Positions 34,670-42,500 of a stretch of 42,500 nucleotides of DNA are shown here, piece after piece. The stretch comes from Tubiluchus corallicola. Taxonomy: Eukaryota; Priapulida; Priapulimorpha; Priapulimorphida; Tubiluchidae. The notes beneath the pieces were generated by a model. It ran no database searches, had not been told where the DNA came from, and saw only the letters and a program-made list of their open reading frames with translations. Where the stretch lies: NCBI GenBank assembly GCA_030141605.1, contig JAQGDQ010000587.1, positions 90,001 through 132,500 on the forward strand, written 5' to 3'. The stretch's first letter is position 1; every line of letters begins with the position of its first letter. The position numbers were made by a program, and so were the translations under genes.

Positions 34670-35415
34670 ACGTTAATTCCAGACTGCATTTAGCTAAAAT
34701 ACTTTTGTAGTACAAAATAACGAATATAATGTACATAGTGTAATATTTACAAATCTCCTGTACAACACAGAAAGTTACTATGACAACAGCTATTCATCAC
34801 CTGCCTGCCGCCTCGCCGAATGTATCCAGGGAATAATTGCATTATAATAATTCCATTTCCCCATTTTCCCACGAAACCTAGAATAATGCAATGCTATCAC
34901 GACATAACAGAGATAAAGTGCATGCAATAATGTGTTTGCAGATCTAAATGGTGCGGGGGGGGGGTCTGAATAAGGCTTTGTAGCTAATGGGCCTGTAAAC
35001 TAAAAAGCCTATGACAGGTCTAATACCAAAGTGGTCACGATATGCGCTTAGATATACAAGTTACGCAACAGTAGGGCCTGCGTAGTAAACTGAAGGGGAG
35101 ATTTACGTGATACCGCTTGCCATACTGACCATAGCTGACCATACTGGCCATGTCTTTTTGAGGAGACGCAGCCAATCACCATGAAAATACTTCGCTAGAG
35201 AGAGATTGCCAAGTAACTAAATTGACGGAAATGCGACAGCCAGGTAAACAGGAAGGTGTAGTTACCTGTACCTGAAATATTTGCTATGGGGGCAGTAGTC
35301 AAATTTCCCTTCCCAGTCGCTTCCGCACCAGCCTTTATTGTTCTTATGACGAACTTTTACTCACGAAAAGTTAAAATTAGCAAACAAAACTGCATGTGTA
35401 GGTAGAATTCACGTT
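34670..35415. other. Unique non-coding sequence
   Basis: Nothing recognised except a poly-G run near 34956-34965 and a short CATACTGACCATA repeat near 35122-35150. Confidence 0.4.
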
Positions 35416-35419
35416 CCGA

Positions 35420-36510
35420 GTTGCTGAGTTGTAGAGCCTAAATTCTGAATTGTTGTACCGTAGAGCCTAAGTTTTAAATTGTTGTACTGTAGGGCCTAAA
35501 TTCTGAATTGTTGTACTGTAGAGCCTAAGTTTTAAATTGTTGTACTGTAGAGCCTAAATGCTAAATTGTTGTACCGTAGAGCCTAAATTCTAAATTGTTG
35601 TACTGTAGAGCCTAAATTCTAAATTGTTGTACCGTAGAGCCTAAATTCTAAATTGTTGTACTGTAGAGCCTAAGTTTTAAATTGTTGTACCGCAGGGCCT
35701 AGATTCTGAATTGTTGTACTGTAGAGCTTAAGTTTTAAATTGTTGTACTGTAAGGCCTAAATTCTGAATTGTTGTACCGTAGAGCCTAAGTTTTAAATTG
35801 TTGTACTGTAGAGCCTAAGTTTTAAATTGTTGTACTGTAGGGCCTAAATTCTGAATTGTTGTACTGTAGAGCCTAAGTTTTAAATTGTTGTACCGTAGAG
35901 CCTAAATTCTAAATTGTTGTACTGTAGAGCCTAAGTTTTAAATTGTTGTACCGTAGGGCCTAGATTCTGAATTGTTGTACTGTAGAGCTTAAGTTTTAAA
36001 TTGTTGTACTGTAAGGCCTAAATTCTGAATTGTTGTACTGTAGAGCCTAAATTCTGAATTGTTGTACCGTAGAGCCTAAGTTTTAAATTGTTGTACTGTA
36101 GGGCCTAAATTCTGAATTGTTGTACTGTAGAGCCTAAGTTTTAAATTGTTGTACTGTAAAGCCTAAATTCTAAATTGTTGTACCGTAGAGCCTAAATTCT
36201 AAATTGTTGTACTGTAGAGCCTAAATTCTAAATTGTTGTACTGTAGAGCCTAAATTCTAAATTGTTGTACCGTAGAGCCTAAATTCTAAATTGTTGTACT
36301 GTAGAGCCTAAATTCTGAATTGGTGCACCGTAGAGCCTAAGTTTTAGATTGTTGTACTGTAGAGCCTAAATTCTAAATTGTTGTACTGTAGGGCATAAGC
36401 TCTAAATTGTTGTACTGTAGAGCCTAAATTCTAAATTGTTGTACTGTAGAGCCTAAGCTCTAAATTGTTGTACTGCGCAACGTAATTTCTAAGTTGTTCT
36501 ATTGTAGATC
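35420..36510. repeat. 29-bp minisatellite, about 37 copies, with a 261-bp higher-order repeat
   Basis: The unit is GTAGAGCCTAAATTCTAAAT plus TGTTGTACT. Two main variants alternate (AAGTTTTAAATT and AAATTCTGAATT). A rare-variant block (GCCTAGATTCTG, then AGAGCTTAAG, then TGTAAGGCC) appears at 35697 and again at 35958, exactly nine units apart. The last units decay toward 36510. Confidence 0.95.
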
Positions 36511-36754
36511 ATCGCTCCCCTTCTGGCGGATTACGACAAATTAAACAGAAATATTCGCATATTGTAAATAACTTGTTTACAATGATCACTTGTAATAAAT
36601 TGGCAAAGATCAGAGTAAATCTTACCGACCGATTTGAACTTCAAGCTCTGCCCTAAACCTCAGTCTAAGGTATACCTCACGTGTTTACACGAAATCTTAC
36701 AAGTTGCTTTTAGGTTAATGTAAGCAACAGCAAACATCGTGGAGAAAGTTCGCC

Positions 36755-37125
36755 GCCTGTCATGAACCAGATGAAAATCTGCTCCCTGGTTACATATAAA
36801 GCGCCACCTACATGAGATACAAGGTGGAGCAAGGTCAGAAGTCTGCTCCCTGATTACATATAAAACATTGTGAAGCAAGGTCAGAAGTCTGCTCCCTGAT
36901 TACATATAAAACATTGTGAAGCAAGGTCAGAAGTCTGCTCCCTGATTACATAGAAAACAAGGTGAAGCAAGGTCAGAAGTCTGTTCCCTGGTTACATATA
37001 AGACAAGGTGAAGCAAGGTCAGAAGTCTGCTCCCTGGTTATATATAAAACAAGATGAAGCAAGGTCATAAGGCTGCTCCCTCGTTACATATAAAGCGCCA
37101 CCTACATGAGATACAAGGTGAAAAA
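36755..37125. repeat. 46-bp minisatellite, about 6-7 copies, with matching end units
   Basis: The unit is GCAAGGTCAGAAGTCTGCTC plus CCTGATTACATATAAAACAT and TGTGAA. At both ends the unit carries the same variant GCGCCACCTACATGAGATAC (36800 and 37099 regions), so the array is bracketed by a shared distinctive unit. Confidence 0.9.
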
Positions 37126-37129
37126 AATC

Positions 37130-38280
37130 ACAAGACACAATCACTTGGTTTATAAGAATAAATAATAAATTAATCAATCAATCAATCACTATTTGAATAA
37201 TTAAAATGCACAGCATGCAATAACATACAAGACGCACACAGAATATACTCCTAAACCACAATCAGCAGCAGCAGCACAAAAATGTGACCAATCATTACTA
37301 CGCGCACAGACGTCTCAAATATAATGGTAAACATATGATAACTGTTTGTGGCGTGTTAAACAGAAAGTGACGAGGAAAAGAAACAACCAATTACGTGTTA
37401 TCACGTTGACAGAGAAGAAAGAGAGATTTCCAATTTACTTGGCTTAAATTTATGCTGTTAGCTTTGTTAAATTTATTATGTTACAAATTTAATAACATAA
37501 ATTTATTTATTGAATTTAACTTTTATTTTGGAACTTGCAACACTGTCCTTTTTGTTTCACAGAAGATTAGTTCCTCAAATGCACATCATGACGCTGCGTA
37601 CAATGAATGCAAGCAGAATTACGCGGGTGCCCGCTAAATCCAAACCCTATTGAATCAAACTAAGTGAAACATGGTGAACAAAACAAATGTAGATTATAGA
37701 TGGCTCCCCAGTCGAAACGTGCCATTTTCTTGTAATTATTTCCCAGGACTCAGTAAGTGAATAATGAATGTTGCCTTTCTAACATATTGCATTATCTTCG
37801 CACCGAATTTTTTCGGTTTTTCGTCATTCAGACGGACAAGAATTCATCACGGGAGCAACAATTGCGAGTGTCTGTCATTCTGTTATTTGGCCTTTTTTCA
37901 CAGCATTTCAGCAAGACTTTATACACCCTGGAAGGAGGAAGGTTTTGAATGTAGCGAGACGCGGTAGGTCTGCAAAGATGAACCTCCACCGTCATAGGCC
38001 TAGCGTAAGTTGAAAAATACTTGTCAATATTTCCGGTCTTGCCAAGCTCATCTTCCAACCCAGCGTGCATCCATCCAGTTTAACTTTGAATAGGCATGCT
38101 TAACTTTTACGACTACTTTGACTATGTCCTGATTATTTATTAATTTTGATTGTTTACTTATTTATTATTTATATATAAATATTGTTTACATTACATTATT
38201 TATTTATTAATTTATTTCACATCTTAATATAATTTTTATTTTACTACTGTTTGAAAAAATTATAACCATTTGGCTAGCAC
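37130..38280. other. AT-rich non-coding sequence
   Basis: Contains a short AATC microsatellite (37171-37188), a bulged inverted repeat around TAAATTTATTATGTTA (37465-37505) and TTTA-rich sequence (38140-38240). No gene supported. Confidence 0.4.
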
Positions 38281-38289
38281 AGAAAACCA

Positions 38290-38380
38290 AAGGTGCTACA
38301 CATGGGAATTGAACCCACTGCCTTCCAATGTTCTTTTTGCGGTCAAACTACTACTTCTGCCCATTCGTACCCCATAGTGG
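38290..38380 (-). mobile_element. Possible degenerate tRNA-derived (SINE-like) head
   Basis: On the minus strand GGTTCAATTCC is a good polymerase III B box preceded by AAGGCAGTG. A weak A-box-like TGGCAGAAGTAG-type stretch lies at about tRNA distance upstream. No tail or body is recognised. Confidence 0.3.
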
Positions 38381-38479
38381 CACAATACTGTCTTGGCCTT
38401 ATTTATATTCACTTCAAGAATACTAAGCTTCTAGTGCAGTTTTATTTACGAACAATTACGATTGTTTATTTTTCCTAAC

Positions 38480-39845
38480 CTTAGCTGCTTAGTGACTACA
38501 ATGCACTAATTAATCAACAGCGACCTCTCGCCTCAAGGTTTACAAAAAATAAAGCAACTGTTTGCAACGCCAGTCAAGGTCTTAGAGCTGCGCGAATTGT
38601 GAAAATGCGCTTCCGCCCTACTTTGGAAAAAAATGTCTTCGCCATAAAAAAACTTCTTATTTTATGGTAAAGCGCGTTAATGCGTTGATGTATATTCTTA
38701 TTTCGGTTTATTATCAAAGCACCCTCGGGCCTTTGGTGCAGGGATAGTTTAAAAGCCACAAAAATAGACACAATTCTCACCGAAAATCCCAAGCGATGAA
38801 AAAAATCAATACATCGTCTTGCTTAGAATAACAAACAAAACCAGACCTGCTGGCTCTTCTTAGTACGAAAATTGATTTTTTATCGATTATTGAGAGATGT
38901 GAGGCGTTTTTGTTTAGCAATTTCGATAATTTTCTGCGGAAATCTACGAAAAGAACCGAAAATGGCTCATTTAAAATCAAAATCATAAAAAAAACATTTA
39001 AAAAATCATAAAACGATTTAATATCGACTTTTCCCTCCGAAATTTTAAAAATTTCAGGCATTTAAACAGTTTATTACTACAACCAGGGGTAATTATTCCT
39101 GGTAAGCTCTCCATTATGTCCCGGGGCTCCGGATGTCAGACACGCTCAATTTTCTGCAAAGAGGCCTACGCTTCGAAACATCACATTGTAAGTTTACGAC
39201 CTTCCGGAAGTGAAGATAAGCGGTATTACAATTATGAAAGAGAACATTTTAAAGCTAGCTCCAGCTCACGACGACAAAATCGGATTAATTAGAAAGAGAA
39301 TTGTTTCTACGAAACCTCGAAACACCTGTGAGAAAGATCTTTTACCTTTCATTAGACATTTAGAATTCCATTCACGTGTTAAGGCAGTTAATAACATCAA
39401 TACCTTGACTCTAGCAGCGATCGTGTGTTATCGTAAGCGTGAGTCCCTCTTTTTGGATATTGGACCCGGGTAGAAACCTTTGAACGTAATTACTGATCAG
39501 AGAAAGCGCACCGTGTTTGGTATATAAACAGAAGTTCTGCAATTTGCAATAGGTTTAGTACGTAACGTCTATGGTCAGTTGGTTACAGAAGAATTCATTG
39601 CTTTTCGGTGTAGCGCTGCTCCACTGCTAGAGTTTATTCCGCGCGATATGAAAAGCTTGGAGCAAATTATCTACAACATTAATGATATTGTCTTCTTCAT
39701 ATTTTTACTATCCTGAAATCAGATTGAGCAAGTTTGGTGTCTACACGGGCGTGCCAGTAACACAGACACTTACTTCTGACTGTTCTGCCTTTTCTTAAAA
39801 TAATACAGCGTGAAAAAGTATTAATGAAAGCTTTTTTTATTTATT
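38480..39845. other. Non-coding sequence, nothing convincing
   Basis: Overlapping minus frames at 38574-39061 are A/T-rich and hydrophobic or basic, with no domain. A plus frame at 39210-39473 is also unrecognised. Confidence 0.3.
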
Positions 39846-39849
39846 TATT

Positions 39850-40255
39850 TGTTAGGAATTTTGGAGCACCAAAATCAGAAGACTAAGATGGGTAGGACAT
39901 TTAATGAGTTTGCCAGAAACAACACCAGTAAGACTAGCATTAAACCGAACCAAAGAGGACCTTTGGAGCACTAAAATCAAAATGAGAAGACTAAGACGGG
40001 TAGGACATTTAATGACATTGCTAGAAACAACACCAATAAGATTAGCATTAAATGAGGCACTGAAACCTGCTAAACCATCTCCAGGCAAAACCAAAAACAA
40101 CCTGGATATCAAGAATTAATAAAGATTCACAACAGCTTAAGACCAAACCTAACAATAGCATCACAGGAACTGAAAAATTTTAGTTGCAGCAGGAAACATC
40201 GGGGGGGGGGGAGCTCTAGTAAAGGATAGAGGCTCTATGTCTACAATAGATATTT
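39850..40255 (+). mobile_element. LINE ORF2 C-terminal remnant with internal duplication
   Basis: Translation shows RWVGHLMSLPETTPVRLAL and then, about 115 bp later, a second copy RRVGHLMTLLETTPIRLAL, followed by ALKPAKPSPG. After a frameshift comes TWISRINKDSQQL, the usual tail of this region. It is the same conserved block as in the 32.3-kb remnant but a different sequence, so from another family or subfamily. The two copies are preceded by TTTGGAGCACCAAAATCA and TTTGGAGCACTAAAATCA, so the segment was duplicated in tandem after insertion or in the source. Confidence 0.75.
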
Positions 40256-40259
40256 AGAG

Positions 40260-40510
40260 AAACAGAAGAAGAAAAAATATCTATAATAGTCCAATAGATT
40301 TTCGGGAAATTATAACAATTGTATGACAACGACGAATAGTAGTAGACAATAAAGTACTACTAAAATCATAAGCCTAAATGTTCGTGTTTTTCAGACGAAA
40401 TTCTGATTATCACCGCGAGAATGATTCACTATCAGTGTTGCGCAATTTTGTGAATTTTCGCGAATTTCGCCGATACGACAACATGAGAAAAAAAAATCAA
40501 TAAATTTTTA
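40260..40510. other. Start of the putative first intron of the neuregulin-like gene
   Basis: Follows the GT donor at 40516 on the minus strand. No features seen. Confidence 0.4.
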
Positions 40511-40516
40511 ACTCAC

Positions 40517-40946
40517 CACACGCTCCCTCCGCACAGATGACTTTTTTCAACGCCTTTTTATTCCTTCTATTGGCCGAAACTGGAGGCGCAAACAAGGTGA
40601 AAACCCTTTCCTCGGTCGTGCTGTTGAGAAATAATATCAATTTTTGTTTTGCCTGCCAGCGAACACTACACGGACCATCTTGATCTGCTTTTACTTGAAT
40701 TTTTCGCAGAGTAATGTGCTTTTCCGGCTTTTCTTTATGCACAGTTTTCACACGTATGTGAGCGAGATTATTAACAGGTGCTGGCTTCCTTAAAACGACG
40801 CCTTCGACGGTGATTTCTGATAAATACGCCAAGGAGCCGGCGTCTTTGTACTGCGTGTGACACGTTTCAACTTGAGCGCAGAAACAAATGAAAATTAACA
40901 GGTAAAAACTGATGAAAATGATCTGTTGAGTGCGTCTCACTGTCAT
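40517..40946 (-). CDS. First coding exon of a neuregulin-like (type II / GGF2-like) secreted growth factor precursor
   Basis: The exon encodes 143 residues plus one base. Residues 1-28 form a signal peptide with core IIFISFYLLIFICFCA. The mature part has cysteines at 29, 93, 138 and 143 and a sequon N108-S-T. From memory of the family, the N-terminal domain of type II neuregulin (GGF2) has the same layout: an early Cys, a hydrophobic VV.EG strand, a central Cys before a charged and then hydrophobic strand, an NST sequon, a FxxxxPP...RNxKK block, and a close Cys pair before the exon end. Here these appear as EITVEGVV, GPCSVRW, LILFLNSTT, FAPPVSANRRNKKALKK and VICAEGAC. Neuregulins are ErbB ligands; this domain precedes the Ig and EGF domains, which are not in the window. 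The ATG at 40946 was chosen because an in-frame TGA lies upstream (just before 40985), the codon at 40985 is only GTG, and the context has A at -3. The exon ends at a GTGAGT donor (40516-40511) in phase 1. An agrin-type NtA domain or another secreted OB-fold protein is the main alternative. Confidence 0.62.
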
Positions 40947-41040
40947 CTTGTCACTCTGCCCGTCTGACCACAGATAAACACACACTTTTCAAGACCTAAC
41001 CTCCACGCAATTGCCATAATCCACGACCGACTGAGGCATA

Positions 41041-41047
41041 TTATATA
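41041..41047 (-). promoter_or_regulatory. TATA box (TATATAA)
   Basis: TATATAA on the minus strand lies 95 bases upstream of the ATG at 40946 and about 35 bp downstream of the CRE palindrome, which is the usual order for a core promoter. Confidence 0.5.
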
Positions 41048-41079
41048 GAACCGTTACTATAATACGCCGGCTGCGGTCG

Positions 41080-41087
41080 TGACGTCA
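41080..41087. promoter_or_regulatory. CRE palindrome TGACGTCA overlapping E-box CACGTG
   Basis: Perfect 8-bp CREB/ATF consensus with an E-box sharing its last two bases (41086-41091). It sits just upstream of the TATA box of the neuregulin-like exon. Binding is inferred from the consensus only. Confidence 0.55.
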
Positions 41088-41474
41088 CGTGCGACGTGCG
41101 CGCGCAGCTTACACTCGCCACGCAATCAGCCCACGCCGCCCAGCGGCAGCGATGAGAGACGAGTGTCAGAACCGGCGTGTTCGATTTAGGGAAGTGATTC
41201 AGCGGGTATTTTAAGCGGGTTTGAGAGTTTATTTTGATTTCCTCCCTTCCGAAAAAAGGCATGCGATTAACACGTTGTGCTGGGATGTGATGAGAGATGG
41301 GGTTTTGCTCATCAAGGTTTGATGCAGTGCAGGGTTCACGGTAAAAGTAGGTGGTTGTACTAAGAATCAGTGCCAGACGAACATAAAAAAATTGGATAAA
41401 ATCATACCTTATATATCTTCATGTTCGAAAAGTAAAGTGAATCATACTTGACAAATAAGCTTTAACTTTTTCAT

Positions 41475-41624
41475 ACAATTCGGTGCACACTGGAATACAA
41501 CATTCAATATGTTCTTTTGTATTATTCTTGTATTTTTTTTTTTTTTGTATTCTTGTAATTACATTTTTTGCAAAGGTACATTGTTGTATTTCTGAAAATA
41601 AACCTGAATTGAATTGAATTGAGT
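41475..41624 (+). mobile_element. Retroposon (LINE-type) 3' end with TTGAA tail
   Basis: Ends TTGTATTTCTGAAAATAAAC and then GAATTGAATTGAATTGAG: a poly(A) signal followed by a TTGAA microsatellite tail, typical of some LINE 3' ends. A long T run lies at 41536-41547. It sits upstream of the neuregulin-like promoter. Exact 5' limit unknown. Confidence 0.45.
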
Positions 41625-42290
41625 AGCCATGGATGATTGTGTCGAAACAAGTAGTAAATTAGCAAAGCTACGCCTGTAATTCAATGCAATTCAATATTTT
41701 CGTATTTTCCCGATATTTTATTTGCTGATTTTTATGTAAGATGAGCCATTGGACCAGCAGGTGAGTCTCACTATGAGCCATTGTACCGGCACGGGTGTCT
41801 CATTTCTGCTAGCAAAGGACAGAAACGATAAACAACAGTGCAGAAAAACTTCTTACGTCAAAGTATTATTCAAATGCCATGACGTAGTTTTTACAATAAT
41901 TACGCAATAATAATAATAATAATTGCAATGATTTCACAATAATTTTAAGAGTGATTCACTTGGGAGGGTTTGAATTTCAACGGTTTGCCCTTCTCAAGGC
42001 GTGACTGGGAACATCTGATTCATAACTGCAAAAACTCATCACTGAGACCCATTATGATCACGCAATGTTGAAATTACCATCAAGGCCACTGCAGCTGTTT
42101 AAGTAGCTAATTATAGGGGCTAACGAGTTAAGACGGAAAAGTGGGATAAAGTCCTGTTTAGAGTTAACTAAGGGTAGCTTTAGGATAAAGATTTATGGGC
42201 ACTGACTTGATGGTCAGTTGGTTTGTCGCTACCCTTTTTCCTGCACCCCTGGCACTTTCTTTTTTATCATATCTACATAATATATAGAAA
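41625..42290. other. Non-coding; 32-bp duplication at 41741-41803
   Basis: ATGAGCCATTGGACCAGCAG at 41741 recurs diverged at 41773 (ATGAGCCATTGTACCGGCAC). Also a short TAA run near 41907. Nothing else recognised. Confidence 0.4.
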
Positions 42291-42299
42291 TAAAAAGAA

Positions 42300-42500
<201 letters not shown>

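Larger units (their letters stand above)
41010..41165 (-). promoter_or_regulatory. CpG-rich TATA promoter of the neuregulin-like exon
   Basis: Reading the minus strand toward the exon, there is a CpG-dense block (about 41060-41165, with several CGCG and GCGC steps), an E-box CACGTG at 41086-41091 overlapping a complete CRE palindrome TGACGTCA at 41080-41087, and then a TATA box TATATAA at 41047-41041. Transcription would start near 41015, giving a 5' leader of about 65 nt before the ATG at 40946. This is the densest CpG cluster in the window. The CRE/E-box overlap next to a TATA box suggests cAMP/CREB or bZIP control, by analogy with CRE-TATA promoters. The start site is inferred. Confidence 0.55.

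Noticed and set aside
40517-40985. Start at 40985 for the neuregulin-like exon
   Set aside because: That codon is GTG; the first in-frame ATG after the upstream TGA is at 40946 and gives a clean signal peptide.
41041-41262. 73-codon minus frame upstream of the neuregulin-like exon
   Set aside because: It lies across the CRE/TATA promoter and CpG-rich block and ends at the TATA box; no family recognised.

Overview
The window looks like repeat-rich, AT-rich nuclear DNA of an invertebrate animal. The signs are a tRNA-derived SINE, decayed non-LTR retrotransposon ends, short inverted-repeat DNA elements, many minisatellites, and TATA-driven first exons ending in consensus GT splice donors. The sequence does not settle the phylum; a lophotrochozoan or invertebrate deuterostome would both fit. 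There are no bacterial-style operons, and most long open frames are by-products of tandem repeats whose unit length is a multiple of three. The window contains one convincing coding exon and one weaker candidate, both on the minus strand. At 40517-40946 is a signal-peptide exon. Its four-cysteine domain matches, in cysteine order, glycosylation site and C-terminal block, the N-terminal domain of type II neuregulin (glial growth factor 2). It has a TATA box, a full CRE palindrome and an E-box upstream, and ends at a phase-1 GTGAGT donor. The rest of such a gene (Ig and EGF exons) would lie at lower coordinates and I do not see it, so much or all of the remaining window may be its first intron. 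At 23754-23952 is a possible second first exon with a hydrophobic leader, a phase-1 donor, a TATA box, and PAR-bZIP, heat-shock and NR5A/ERR-type motifs upstream. It could be an alternative first exon of the same gene or a separate gene. Layout: 1-1848 unique; 1849-3360 a 44-bp minisatellite; 4930-5490 a compound CAT/CAC/CAA array; 6030-6600 interspersed family B; 7040-8870 long polypurine, GAT/AAT and polypyrimidine tracts; 9650-14240 a mosaic of family A and B copies, a foldback element, a SINE and a piggyBac-like MITE; 15884-16880 adjacent 33-bp and 34-bp arrays; 17783-19150 a 126-bp triplicate and a 60-bp array with a 182-bp higher-order repeat; 19835-22420 family B and C pieces; 23080-23570 a polypurine tract; 24727-25122 a long palindrome; 27725-29550 family B copies; 30385-32217 a 71-bp array followed by a LINE remnant; 34090-34660 the fullest family A copy; 35420-36510 a 29-bp array; 36755-37125 a 46-bp array; 39850-40255 a second LINE remnant; 40517-41165 the neuregulin-like exon and promoter; 41475-41624 a LINE-type 3' end; 42300-42500 a TTA microsatellite running off the end. 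Two themes recur. Dispersed families A, B and C carry sequence-perfect CRE (TGACGTCA) and NRF1-like (TGCGCANGCGCA) sites, so mobile elements appear to have scattered potential transcription-factor sites through the possible intron. Several minisatellite arrays have a short dyad-symmetric core and internal higher-order structure. Family memberships were judged by eye within this window only.
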